64,000 bases of DNA from the NCBI GenBank assembly GCA_937895705.1, contig CALBKM010000044.1:62001-126000 (forward strand), read 5' to 3'. The stretch is from an uncultured Clostridia bacterium. Lineage in GTDB: Bacteria; Bacillota; Clostridia; Lachnospirales; Lachnospiraceae. Position 1 is the first letter of the stretch; each line of letters opens with the position of its first letter. Shown piece by piece: positions 16,297-24,548 of the stretch. The notes below the pieces were generated by a model. The model made no database searches. It worked only from the letters and a program-made list of their open reading frames with translations, and was not told where the DNA came from. Position numbers and translations under genes: made by a program.

Positions 16297-18378
16297 ATGG
16301 GAAAAGAGTTCAGAAAGCCGGAAGGACGTCCGGTGTTTCCGAAGAAGGCAGTGATTACCTCCGGTATGCCGTACGGCAACAAGGAACTGCATTTCGGTCA
16401 TGTGGGTGGCTTATTTGTACACGCAGATACCTTTGCGCGTTTTATGCGTGACCGTATCGGCGCGGAAAATGTTATTTTTGTATCCGGTACCGACTGCTAC
16501 GGTTCTCCGATTTTGGAGGGCTTCCGTAAGCAGCAGGAAAGCGGTGTGATTCCGGCGAACATGACCATTCATGATTACGTGGAAAAGAATCACAAGATTC
16601 AGAAGGATACCTTACATGCTTATGAGATTAAGCCGGATTACTACGGTGCTTCCGCATTATATCGCGGAGCAGAGCATCATGTAGAGTCTTCTAAGGAGTT
16701 GTTTGAGGCTCTGTACGAGAGAGGACAGCTTAAGATGATGTCTACGCCGCAGTTCTACGATCCGGAGTTTAAGGTACTCTTAAACGGCAGACAGGTGGTA
16801 GGTAAGTGTCCGATTGAGGGCTGTTGTTCCGAAAAGGGCTATGCGGACGAGTGTGATCTCGGTCACCAGTATATGCCGTCGGAGTTGATCGAGCCGAAGA
16901 GCATGCTGTCCGGTAAGACCCCGGAGATTATCGAGGTAAAGAACTGGTATTTCTCCTTAGAGAACTTTACCGACGAGATGCAGGAGTATATTAACGAGGT
17001 ACGTGCTAACACCAATACCCGTAAGTATATTTTAAATACCATTGAAGAGTTCTTAAAGAAGCCGGTTATTTACGTGCAGAAGAAGCTCATTGCGGTAAAT
17101 CCGAAGACCTATACCGGCGAGGGTGCACCGGATAAGGATGCCTTTGATGCAGCGTACGAGGCAGGTCTTGCGGAACTGACCGCAGCGTTCCCGGCACATG
17201 AAATCATTGCCGAGGAAAAGAAACCGTCCGTAACCTTCGTATTTGCCTCCTTGGATGACCGTGATAAGGCAAGAGCGGCCCTGGCGGAGCGTAACATCAA
17301 CTGCCGTACCGGTAAGACCTTAGTACCGTTCCGTTTGTCCGGTAACATCGAATGGGGTGTGCCGGTACCGGAGTGTGAGGGCAACAAGGATTTGACCTTC
17401 TGGGTATGGCCGGAGTCCTTATGGGCACCGATTTCCTTTACGAAGACATGCCTTGAGGAGCGCGGCAAGGACCCATCCGAGTGGAAGGACTGGTGGATGG
17501 GTGATGATTCCCAAGTGTATCAGTTTATCGGTGAAGACAACATTTATTTCTACGGCATTGCCGAGATGGCTATGTTTGCGGCAGCGGATGCAGAGGCAGG
17601 CAAGCCGGTGAAAATCGACTATAAGAAGCTTCCGCAGATTATCGCAAACCGCCATATTCTGTTTATGGAAAAGAAGGCAAGCTCCAGCTCCGAGATTAAG
17701 CCGCCGATGGCAAAGGATTTGCTGGCGTTCTATACGCCGGAGCAACTTCGGATGCACTTCTTAAGCCTCGGTCTTTCCACCAAGAGCTCCAGCTTCAAGC
17801 CGCAGATTTATCTGCCGGAGAATGAGCGTGAGGGCGTGGACCCGGTATTAAAGGAAGGAAATCTTTTGACTAACGTATTCAACCGTATCGTGCGTTCCTG
17901 CCTGTATACGGTGCAGAAGTACAACGATTCCGTCATTCCGATGGGCGTTGTGGATGAGAAGATTAAGGCCTCTTCCGAGGAAGCTATCCTTGAGTATGAG
18001 CGTCATATGTACAACCACGATTTCCACCGCATTACCTATGTGTTGGATGACTATATCCGTTTGCTGAACAAGCATTACGCAAACAACATTAAGAAGGCAG
18101 AGGAGGAAGGCGGCGAGGCCCTTCGTAACCAGCTTCTGACCGACTGCTTCTACGGTATCAAGACCGCGTTGTTACTCCTTCATCCGATTGCACCGACAGG
18201 CTGTGAGACGGTACGTGAGTATGTGGGCTTGTCCGAAAAGGTATATGACTGGAACTATGCATTTGCGGATATGAAGGATGTACTGGCAAATCCGACCGGT
18301 GAGACCAAGTTCTTACCGCCGCGGTTTGACTTCTTCCTTCGTCATGAGAGCCAGTTGGCAGAGATGCAGGAGAAGTAA
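16297..18378 (+). CDS. metG: Methionyl-tRNA synthetase, divergent clostridial type
   Basis: Charges tRNA-Met. 693 residues. The HIGH-type motif is HFGH at residues 32-35, followed by the typical VSGTDCYGSPI segment. A cysteine-rich zinc knuckle lies near residues 170-190 (CPIEGCC, later CDLGH). An extra domain of about 90 residues sits near 255-340. The position where KMSKS is expected reads KKASSSS at 459-465, and the C-terminal EMAP-type tRNA-binding domain is absent. I recall similar enzymes annotated as MetRS in Clostridia, and the overall alignment is convincing. The start ATG has an AAAGGCGG site. A terminator follows. Confidence 0.85.
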   Translation: MGKEFRKPEGRPVFPKKAVITSGMPYGNKELHFGHVGGLFVHADTFARFMRDRIGAENVIFVSGTDCYGSPILEGFRKQQESGVIPANMTIHDYVEKNHKIQKDTLHAYEIKPDYYGASALYRGAEHHVESSKELFEALYERGQLKMMSTPQFYDPEFKVLLNGRQVVGKCPIEGCCSEKGYADECDLGHQYMPSELIEPKSMLSGKTPEIIEVKNWYFSLENFTDEMQEYINEVRANTNTRKYILNTIEEFLKKPVIYVQKKLIAVNPKTYTGEGAPDKDAFDAAYEAGLAELTAAFPAHEIIAEEKKPSVTFVFASLDDRDKARAALAERNINCRTGKTLVPFRLSGNIEWGVPVPECEGNKDLTFWVWPESLWAPISFTKTCLEERGKDPSEWKDWWMGDDSQVYQFIGEDNIYFYGIAEMAMFAAADAEAGKPVKIDYKKLPQIIANRHILFMEKKASSSSEIKPPMAKDLLAFYTPEQLRMHFLSLGLSTKSSSFKPQIYLPENEREGVDPVLKEGNLLTNVFNRIVRSCLYTVQKYNDSVIPMGVVDEKIKASSEEAILEYERHMYNHDFHRITYVLDDYIRLLNKHYANNIKKAEEEGGEALRNQLLTDCFYGIKTALLLLHPIAPTGCETVREYVGLSEKVYDWNYAFADMKDVLANPTGETKFLPPRFDFFLRHESQLAEMQEK

Positions 18379-18400
18379 AAGAATAAAGAGTGAACTAAGG

Positions 18401-18430
18401 CCGCTTCTGGGGAACCGGAGGCGGTTTTTA
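18401..18430 (+). terminator. Terminator after metG
   Basis: CCGCTTCTGG pairs with CCGGAGGCGG, allowing G-U pairs, and is followed by five T residues. Confidence 0.8.
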
Positions 18431-18439
18431 CAATTTTCT

Positions 18440-18466
18440 TGTAAGGTATTACTGTCGTTTCCTGTC
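18440..18466 (+). promoter_or_regulatory. Candidate ECF-type autoregulatory promoter
   Basis: TGTAAGG and TGTC separated by 16 bases resemble ECF sigma promoters (TGTAAC, then CGTC) and lie 45 bases before the sigma factor gene, as expected for autoregulation. The match is partial. Confidence 0.45.
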
Positions 18467-18510
18467 TTATAGAGTAAAGAGACCTTTAGAATAACGAAAG
18501 GAGGTATTGT

Positions 18511-19074
18511 ATGGAGGATGCTCAGATTGTAGAGCTTTATTTTCAGCGAAAGGAAGAAGCAATTAAAGAAACCGACAACAAGTACGGTTCTTATTGTTTT
18601 TCTGTTGCGGAGAATATTTTACATAATACGGAGGATTCGGAGGAATGCGTGAGCGACACCTGGCTTGCTGCATGGAATGCAATACCGCCGCAACGACCAA
18701 CGGTGCTTCGTATGTTTCTTGCGAAAATCACCCGGAATCTTTCCTTTAACCGCTTTCATGCCGGGAATGCTAAGAAGCGCGGAGGAGGAGAGATACATCT
18801 TGTTTTGGAGGAATTGGCGGAATGTATTGCAAATGAGTCGGATACGGAAGAGGAATACATTGCCAAGGAACTGGAACAAAGCATCCGGTTCTTTGTCAGG
18901 GACTTGCCGGAACGGGAAGGAAATGTATTTGTACGCCGGTATTTTTTCACGGAACCGGTAGCGATGATTGCAAAACGCTATCACATGACGGACAATCACG
19001 TGATGGTTATTTTGAGCAGAAGCCGCAAGAAGTTGAGAGTACACCTAAGTAAGGAGGGATATTTCAGTGAATAA
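18511..19074 (+). CDS. RNA polymerase sigma-70 family factor (ECF type)
   Basis: A 187-residue ECF sigma factor. Region 2 lies around residues 10-85 (with NILHNTEDSEECVSDTWLAAW and FLAKITRNLSFNRF) and region 4 at about 120-180 with a helix-turn-helix ending in VILSRSRKKLR. It recruits RNA polymerase to a stress regulon. The ATG has an AAAGGAGG site. The gene overlaps the downstream membrane-anchored partner by eight bases, the usual sigma/anti-sigma pairing. The regulon is unknown; a candidate autoregulatory promoter is present upstream. Confidence 0.88.
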   Translation: MEDAQIVELYFQRKEEAIKETDNKYGSYCFSVAENILHNTEDSEECVSDTWLAAWNAIPPQRPTVLRMFLAKITRNLSFNRFHAGNAKKRGGGEIHLVLEELAECIANESDTEEEYIAKELEQSIRFFVRDLPEREGNVFVRRYFFTEPVAMIAKRYHMTDNHVMVILSRSRKKLRVHLSKEGYFSE

Positions 19075-19999
19075 AGCAGATTTGTACAGAGCCTTTCAGA
19101 AGATTGATGATGACATACTGGAACGGAGTGAGATGAGTGTGAAAAAGAAGAATTCCACATGGGTAAAATGGGGAGCAATGGCCGCTTGTCTGTGTCTGGT
19201 TGCAGGAGGTATCGTATGGGGAACGAAAACGTTATCACCAAAAGAAGAACCGTTCGGCTATGTGATTTCGGAAGAAGGAATTACGATTCCTGCATTGGAG
19301 GTGTCCCTGTCGAAGGATGTGGCGGCAATGTCGGATATGATAGGGTTCTTTATTTACGAAGGGCGTTGTTATGTGTATTATGAGAATTTCTCCGAAGCGG
19401 AAGAGGTTGTAGGAGAGTATTTGGGAACCGTAACCGGAATGATTGACGAGTGGACTCCGGAGGAAGGATATGTGAACTTTGCGGGCAGCATACGGGGCGA
19501 TTTTTATTCCGTGAAGGGGTATGCCCCGGAGTTTATGCTTTGTACAAAGGAGGCAAACGGGATTGTCAGCCTGTATATTTGCAACAACGGCATTACACTG
19601 AAATACGGGAAAGAACTGTATGAAGATCGGTTGCATCTGTCAGGAAACATTGCCGGAGTACAATTCGAAAGCCGAGACTCTTGGTTTTACAGCAAGGAAG
19701 AGGTATACGAGCTGGATAAGGAGGAAGCATACATCCGGGAATTTATCGAGAAGCTGGATGCGGAAGAGTTTCTTCTATGTCAGGATATAGCGGAGCAGGA
19801 AGGTTTGCAGCATATGGTGGATTCTGAGATTTACCATTTGTATTTTCATATGAACGACAGAACAAGGATACATCTCAGACTTCATGAGAATGGTTATGTC
19901 AGATTTCAGGGACTGTGGGATTTGTGTGTCAAAATACCGGAGGAAAGTTATGAGACGTTGATTTCTGCTTTTGTACAAAACGGAGGAATTCCTGAGTAG
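19067..19999 (+). CDS. Probable membrane-anchored anti-sigma factor
   Basis: A 310-residue protein starting with GTG (AAGGAGGG site) inside the end of the sigma gene. A ~45-residue cytoplasmic N-terminus, one membrane segment (about residues 46-63, ending GGIVWG) and a ~245-residue extracytoplasmic domain are visible. No zinc-binding HxxxCxxC motif is present, so if it is an anti-sigma factor it is not of the ZAS type. The role is inferred from overlap with the ECF gene and from topology; the outer domain has no family I recognise. Confidence 0.68.
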   Translation: MNKADLYRAFQKIDDDILERSEMSVKKKNSTWVKWGAMAACLCLVAGGIVWGTKTLSPKEEPFGYVISEEGITIPALEVSLSKDVAAMSDMIGFFIYEGRCYVYYENFSEAEEVVGEYLGTVTGMIDEWTPEEGYVNFAGSIRGDFYSVKGYAPEFMLCTKEANGIVSLYICNNGITLKYGKELYEDRLHLSGNIAGVQFESRDSWFYSKEEVYELDKEEAYIREFIEKLDAEEFLLCQDIAEQEGLQHMVDSEIYHLYFHMNDRTRIHLRLHENGYVRFQGLWDLCVKIPEESYETLISAFVQNGGIPE

Positions 20000-20048
20000 G
20001 ATTTCTTTTGCGAGGAGTTCCTTTGACAAAAAATAGTGGAAGAATAGG

Positions 20049-20094
20049 CGGTTTCATGGTAAACTAATTTATATGTTACCATGAAACCGTTTTT
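20049..20094 (+). terminator. Strong terminator or attenuator before the 20113 gene
   Basis: CGGTTTCATGGTAA pairs perfectly over 14 bases with TTACCATGAAACCG and is followed by five T residues. It lies only 19 bases before the next start codon, so the next gene is either read through or attenuated here. Confidence 0.85.
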
Positions 20095-20112
20095 GATGGG
20101 GAGGGAATGCTT

Positions 20113-20370
20113 ATGAAGAAAAAAATTCTTAAAGTTATTTGCTGGATTTTGGTTGCCTTGGTTTTGTTGGTACCGATACCGGTGCATTATAAAGACGGCG
20201 GTACTGTTTCTTATAATGCGATATTGTATTCGGTGACAAAGGTGCATAGTATAACAAGTAGTCGGTATTCGGACGACGGGGAATTAGAGGTGGGATATGC
20301 GATAGGAACAAGAGTAAGAGTACTAATATTCCCAGTCTATGATGATGTGAAAGAGGTATATCCGGAGTAG
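20113..20370 (+). CDS. Small exported or membrane protein, unknown
   Basis: An 85-residue protein with a basic start (MKKKILK), one hydrophobic segment to about residue 25 and a short extracytoplasmic tail beginning HYKDGGTVSYNAILYSVTKV. This looks like a small family of exported proteins common in Clostridia. The ATG at 20113 is preferred over 20107 because the GGAGGG site is six to eight bases away from it and touches the earlier one. No transcription start can fit between the hairpin and the gene. Function unknown. Confidence 0.6.
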   Translation: MKKKILKVICWILVALVLLVPIPVHYKDGGTVSYNAILYSVTKVHSITSSRYSDDGELEVGYAIGTRVRVLIFPVYDDVKEVYPE

Positions 20371-20380
20371 GAGGATGTCA

Positions 20381-20959
20381 ATGACAATGTATGAGAAATA
20401 CTGTCAGCTCGGTATAGATGGAAGATGGATCGGCCTTGAGAAAAGCAACATGTGTGTGGCGTATTCCTGTACTCCGATAGATGCAACCGTCATCGGTTGG
20501 GAGAACAGCATACATTATTGCTTTATCCGTGGATATCGGGATATGGTGTTTGCGGTGAATCCGGAATCCTGTGTCGATAAATATGTGTACCCGTTGGCAA
20601 TGAATTTTAAGGAGTTCCTGCGTTTGATTTTGGCGTGCGGAAGCACGACGGCAGTGGAACAGATCATCGGATGGAGCAAGGCGCAGTTTGAGGAATTCCT
20701 ATATAGTGAGAATAATGTCATGCTTCCGGAGCAGAAGGAGGTCCTTAACAGAATACAGGCCGAGCTTAAGCTTATACCGAAGGAAAATCCCTATGAGTAT
20801 GTAAAGTCGGTGCAGGAGCAGTATGGGGATTGTAAAATCAAGTTTTCAAACGAGTATTATGATACCTTAGGGCTGGAGCGTCCAGATGGGACAGAGAGGG
20901 AGTTTCGGTCGGTGGATTTCGAAGAAGAGGTGTTTACTATTGTGAAGAGGGAGAAGTAG
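20381..20959 (+). CDS. Unknown soluble protein (possibly SUKH-like)
   Basis: A 192-residue acidic soluble protein with no signal peptide or membrane segment. The stretch YPLAMNFKEFLRLILACG resembles the helix that follows the sheet in SUKH (SMI1/KNR4) immunity-type proteins, but I cannot confirm the fold. Of three in-frame ATGs (20375, 20381, 20387), the first overlaps the TAGGAGG site; 20381 has the best spacing. It begins ten bases after the previous stop. If SUKH-like, a role in immunity or scaffolding would fit the nearby run of small unknown proteins. Confidence 0.55.
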   Translation: MTMYEKYCQLGIDGRWIGLEKSNMCVAYSCTPIDATVIGWENSIHYCFIRGYRDMVFAVNPESCVDKYVYPLAMNFKEFLRLILACGSTTAVEQIIGWSKAQFEEFLYSENNVMLPEQKEVLNRIQAELKLIPKENPYEYVKSVQEQYGDCKIKFSNEYYDTLGLERPDGTEREFRSVDFEEEVFTIVKREK

Positions 20960-20964
20960 GAGGA

Positions 20965-21831
20965 GTGAAGAAAAGAAGAAGAATCTTGCTTGGAGCCCTG
21001 GCAGCCTTCTTGTCAGTCCTGGTTATTTGGACTGTCTGGGGGAATACGGCGCTAGAGCTAAACCGCTATATGGTTTCAAGCGATCGATTGCCGGAAGGAT
21101 TCGACGGATATCGGATTGCCCATGTATCCGATTTGCATAACACGGAGATGGGGAAAGAGAATGAAAAGCTGCTGACTATGTTGCGGGAGGCGGCACCGGA
21201 TATGATTGCGATTACCGGAGACCTTATTGATTGCCGTAGGACGGAGATTGAGGTTGCACTGCAGTTTACGGCGGCTGCGATGGAGATTGCTCCCTGCTAT
21301 TTTGTGGCAGGCAATCATGAAGCCCGGATATCAGGGTATGATGAGTTAAAAGAAAGACTGACGGAGCAGGGCGTTGTTGTTTTGGACGATAAGCGTATCG
21401 AACTGAAACGGTTCGGAGAAACAATTGTGCTACTGGGTGTGAATGACCCCGCTTTTCAAAATGTTTTTTTATATGATGAAGCCGAATCTGTGATGAAAGG
21501 AAAACTAAAGGAGTTTTCGGCTGGGGGAAATGAGTTTACGATTTTGTTGTCTCACAGACCGGAATTGTTTGATTGCTATGTAGACAGTCAATCAGACTTG
21601 GTTCTCAGCGGTCATGCACACGGCGGGCAGTTCCGACTTCCCTTTGTGGGCGGAGTGCTGGTACCGGACCAGGGGTGGTTTCCGGAATACGATGCGGGAT
21701 TGTTTACGGAAGAGACTACAACGATGCTTGTAAGCAGAGGAATCGGAAACAGTGCTTTTCCGTTTCGGTTTAATAATCGGCCGGAAGTGATTTTGGTAGA
21801 ATTGAAAAGGGAAGGAAATGAGATAAGATAG
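20965..21831 (+). CDS. Membrane-anchored metallophosphoesterase (YkuE-like)
   Basis: A 288-residue calcineurin-like phosphoesterase. An N-terminal hydrophobic segment (about residues 8-25) anchors it. The metal-binding motifs are all present: DLHN (near residue 56), GDLID (near 86), GNHE (near 116), a later SHRPE (near 200) and GHAHGGQ (near 217). The start is GTG with AGGAGG directly upstream and begins within a few bases of the previous stop, so the genes are co-transcribed. YkuE-like enzymes act at the membrane, but the substrate is unsettled; lipid-linked or nucleotide phosphates are possible. Confidence 0.88.
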   Translation: MKKRRRILLGALAAFLSVLVIWTVWGNTALELNRYMVSSDRLPEGFDGYRIAHVSDLHNTEMGKENEKLLTMLREAAPDMIAITGDLIDCRRTEIEVALQFTAAAMEIAPCYFVAGNHEARISGYDELKERLTEQGVVVLDDKRIELKRFGETIVLLGVNDPAFQNVFLYDEAESVMKGKLKEFSAGGNEFTILLSHRPELFDCYVDSQSDLVLSGHAHGGQFRLPFVGGVLVPDQGWFPEYDAGLFTEETTTMLVSRGIGNSAFPFRFNNRPEVILVELKREGNEIR

Positions 21832-21843
21832 CAGGAGGCAGAA

Positions 21844-22317
21844 ATGAAAGACGAAGAGAAAGATTTAGAGGAGGCCTTAAAGATTGTAACAGAGAAAGTG
21901 TTGAAACAATTATCGACCGTGCAATTAGGTGAACTGAAGGTAAGTGAGGCACCTGCTTGCGAGAAAGAAGTATATCCGATTTATTTTGACAGAACGGAAA
22001 AGGATAATTCAAAATGGCTGGAATTGCTTAAAGAAGCATTAAAGACGGCAAAGACCTTTGAAATTCATTGCTGGAACGGAGAGGACGAATGGATTGCGGT
22101 GGCATTGCGGTACGGAAGGTTAAAGGAAAGTGACTGGACCTATGGGAAGATGATTGCCGGGGAGGTAACACCGGAATTTGCCGATATGCTCCTTACGATG
22201 CCGAAGCCGCAAGACACCGAGATAGAGAACAAAATGACTCCGTTCTTTAATGTGTTTTTTGATAACAGGTTTTATAGCAATCATTACGGGACGGAAGTTG
22301 TTATATGTGAGAAGTAA
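21844..22317 (+). CDS. Unknown soluble protein
   Basis: A 157-residue acidic protein starting with a charged helix (MKDEEKDLEEALK). The middle has FEIHCWNGEDEWIAVALRYG, a beta-rich stretch, and the end has paired aromatic strands. No membrane segment, no known motif. The ATG follows GCAGGAGG. Overlap or near-overlap with both neighbours suggests one transcript from about 20.1 to 22.9 kb. I cannot place it in a family. Confidence 0.55.
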   Translation: MKDEEKDLEEALKIVTEKVLKQLSTVQLGELKVSEAPACEKEVYPIYFDRTEKDNSKWLELLKEALKTAKTFEIHCWNGEDEWIAVALRYGRLKESDWTYGKMIAGEVTPEFADMLLTMPKPQDTEIENKMTPFFNVFFDNRFYSNHYGTEVVICEK

Positions 22318-22352
22318 TGATACCGCGGGAAAATTTGAAAGTGGAGTGTGAA

Positions 22353-22613
22353 ATGAAAGAATACGTATTTAGCAATATAGCAGACTTTCTCATGCATGGA
22401 AGAGAGATTGAGTTTGTATATAAAGGCCGGGAATGTGCAATTACCAATCATACAGGACGTTGGTGGTTCTATGATGGGGTGGAGCAGGTAGAGGTTTGTG
22501 AGTTCAGAGATTTTGAGTCGCTTGTGGGCAAGGTGGCAGAGTATATTTTGGATGATAAGATGGTACAGAACATCTTTGATGAGGGGCTGTATGAGAATGT
22601 TTGTATTTTGTAG
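22353..22613 (+). CDS. Small unknown soluble protein
   Basis: An 86-residue protein. It reads as a small alpha/beta domain: strand (MKEYVF), helix (SNIADFLMHG), strands around GRECAITNHTGRWWFYDG, then helices rich in acidic residues. The ATG at 22353 has GGAG eight bases upstream; an alternative start at 22317 overlapping the previous stop lacks a site. No family recognised. It may be a small immunity-like or regulatory protein. Confidence 0.55.
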   Translation: MKEYVFSNIADFLMHGREIEFVYKGRECAITNHTGRWWFYDGVEQVEVCEFRDFESLVGKVAEYILDDKMVQNIFDEGLYENVCIL

Positions 22614-22637
22614 GAGAATAACGAAGGAGGATACAGA

Positions 22638-22892
22638 ATGAAGAAAGTATTATCTATTATTTCCATTGTTGTCGGAGGATTGATTTTATTAAGTGTAATA
22701 GCACCTATGATTGTTGGGGCTGTATTAGCAAATCAGGTTTCTGATTCCGTAGGAATTATCGGTGGCGCGGACGGTCCGACTGCAATTTTTGTTGTGGGAA
22801 CCTTTGGAGCAGGAAGTGTAGTTATTGAAAGTGTCATAGGCGTTCTTTTGGTTGTTGTTGGGATATGGGGACTCATAAAGAGTAAGAAATAG
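22638..22892 (+). CDS. Small membrane protein with OadB-like GGADGPTAIF signature
   Basis: An 84-residue protein with two hydrophobic segments (about residues 5-28 and 55-80). Between them lies SVGIIGGADGPTAIFV. The GGADGPTAI core is the hallmark of the beta subunit of Na+-translocating decarboxylases (OadB/GcdB), where it forms part of the ion and carboxyl site in a ~400-residue protein. Here it stands alone in a minimal two-helix frame. The ATG has AAGGAGG. It could be a remnant, a free-standing module or a convergent motif. No decarboxylase genes are nearby. Confidence 0.65.
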   Translation: MKKVLSIISIVVGGLILLSVIAPMIVGAVLANQVSDSVGIIGGADGPTAIFVVGTFGAGSVVIESVIGVLLVVVGIWGLIKSKK

Positions 22893-22959
22893 ATGACTTT
22901 AGAATAATGTAATGGTAGAATATTGAATAAATACGTGTATTGTAAGGAGAGGGAGTCAT

Positions 22960-23352
22960 ATGAAGAAGGTTATTGTTAACATATTGTTAGTACTGGGTGT
23001 GATTGTGCCTGTCACTATGTTGTTCTGGCCTTTTGTTTCCTGGGGAGATGCAATGTCTTTGATTCTAAGAATCATTCCGTCTCTTTCTGTGCAACTATTG
23101 TTTTGCAGACTTGCAAAGCATAGAGCGGTAGAGGCGATTCCGTTTTTGTTAACAGGGGCGTTCGCACTTTGGGCGACGGACCTTTATATGACCTCACCGA
23201 GTTGGAGTGGAGCAAGTTTTTGGAAGGACTATATTGCGGAGTGTGTTTCTCCGTTTCTTTGTTGTTTGATGGTGTATATGGTGTCGATTTTTCAGAAGGA
23301 AAGGAAAGAGAAAAATGGTGGAATTGAAGGAAATAACGAAGGACAATCTTGA
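22960..23352 (+). CDS. Small polytopic membrane protein, unknown
   Basis: A 130-residue protein with about four hydrophobic segments (around residues 5-25, 30-50, 58-75 and 92-112) and a hydrophilic, charged C-terminus. The ATG follows AAGGAGAGGG. Its last 38 bases overlap the start of the acetyltransferase gene, so the two are translationally linked. No family recognised. Confidence 0.6.
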   Translation: MKKVIVNILLVLGVIVPVTMLFWPFVSWGDAMSLILRIIPSLSVQLLFCRLAKHRAVEAIPFLLTGAFALWATDLYMTSPSWSGASFWKDYIAECVSPFLCCLMVYMVSIFQKERKEKNGGIEGNNEGQS

Positions 23353-23752
23353 CGAAGTATTGAGCCTAGGTGTTGCAGAACATCAGAAAGCATTTGTGTC
23401 TACACCTGCTGATTCCTTGGCGCAGGCCTATGTTTATCGTGATACTGCGTTTCCTTTTGCAATCTATGCGGATGATAAAGCGGTAGGATTTATTATGCTG
23501 GGATACTATGAGTCAAGGAAACAGTATACCTTGTGGAAGTTTTTGATAGACAAAGGGTATCAGAATAAAGGTTATGGGAAAGAGGCCCTGAAACAAGGAA
23601 TTACATATTTAACAGAGCGATTTGATGCGAAGGAGATTTATACCGGAGTATCTTTAGGAAATGAAGTGGCGAAGGCCCTCTATAAATCCATGGGTTTTAC
23701 GGAAACAGGACTGGTTGAGGACGGTATGGAAGAGTTATGGCTTTGTTTGTAG
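23315..23752 (+). CDS. GNAT-family N-acetyltransferase
   Basis: A 145-residue acetyl-CoA-dependent acetyltransferase. The acetyl-CoA loop appears as IDKGYQNKGYGKEALKQ near residue 75-90 (R/QxxGxG/A type), followed by a YTGVSLGNEVAKALYKSMGF segment typical of motif B. The closest flavour is the spermine/spermidine (BltD/SpeG-like) or ribosomal-protein acetyltransferase group. The start overlaps the previous gene. Substrate is unknown; amines or antibiotics are plausible for this accessory neighbourhood. Confidence 0.87.
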   Translation: MVELKEITKDNLDEVLSLGVAEHQKAFVSTPADSLAQAYVYRDTAFPFAIYADDKAVGFIMLGYYESRKQYTLWKFLIDKGYQNKGYGKEALKQGITYLTERFDAKEIYTGVSLGNEVAKALYKSMGFTETGLVEDGMEELWLCL

Positions 23753-23828
23753 ACAAGAAAAAAGCAATTTACGGATCGCCGGAACCCCGGTGTCCGATTA
23801 TTATTTTACAACGAAAAGGAGAATACAA

Positions 23829-24548
23829 ATGAACCATGCAATTTTAACGATTGACGACATTGCGTCAAAAAATACCCCGGCGATTGTGGATTATTTAAAC
23901 GAGAAGGGGATTAAGGCAATCCTTTTTGCGGTGGGAAAAAATGTAGAGAACTATTACGACGAGGCAATGTATGCTGTGAAAAACGGGATGATTGTGGGAA
24001 ACCACAGTTATTCGCATACGCCGTTTTCTAAGCTTTCGGTGCCGGAAAGTATGGAAGAGATTGAAAAATGTGAGAGAGTTCTCGATAAGCTGTATGCAGA
24101 TTGTGGTGTAAAGCGTACTGTGAGACCGTTCCGTTTTCCTTACGGAGATAAGGGAGGCAGCAACAGAGAGGTATTGCAACAATATTTAAAGGAGAACGGG
24201 TTTCATAAGGTGGATGATTCCAAGCTTACTTATCCTTGGTGGAAGGCAAACAACCTAAATGTGGATATCGATACGCTCTGGAGCTTTGATTTCGCGGAAT
24301 ACGCTATAAGACCGAATTCCGGTTTTACCAAGAGAAACGTATGGGCGCGGATGCATGATATGAATCCGAAATTCGGTGCGGCTTTATTCGGAGAGGGCAA
24401 TGCGCATATTATCCTTCTCCATGCCCATGATGAGACAGAGGCAATGCTGCCGGGCTATTATAAGCTGTTCCTTGACCATCTCCTGGAAAACGGTGTGGTA
24501 TTTGATGAGCCGAAGTTTATCCGAAGTATGAGAGAGATTGGAGAATAA
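23829..24548 (+). CDS. Polysaccharide deacetylase family protein
   Basis: A 239-residue NodB-homology (CE4) protein. The catalytic TIDD motif lies at the extreme N-terminus (residues 7-10), GNHSYSH (near 60-65) supplies the metal-binding histidines, and RFPYGD (near 100) is motif 3. There is no signal peptide, so it probably acts on a cytoplasmic or small soluble N-acetyl substrate rather than on the wall. The ATG at 23829 follows AAAAGGAG; longer in-frame readings run back into the acetyltransferase gene and are rejected. It abuts the NUDIX pseudogene with a one-base overlap. Confidence 0.85.
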   Translation: MNHAILTIDDIASKNTPAIVDYLNEKGIKAILFAVGKNVENYYDEAMYAVKNGMIVGNHSYSHTPFSKLSVPESMEEIEKCERVLDKLYADCGVKRTVRPFRFPYGDKGGSNREVLQQYLKENGFHKVDDSKLTYPWWKANNLNVDIDTLWSFDFAEYAIRPNSGFTKRNVWARMHDMNPKFGAALFGEGNAHIILLHAHDETEAMLPGYYKLFLDHLLENGVVFDEPKFIRSMREIGE

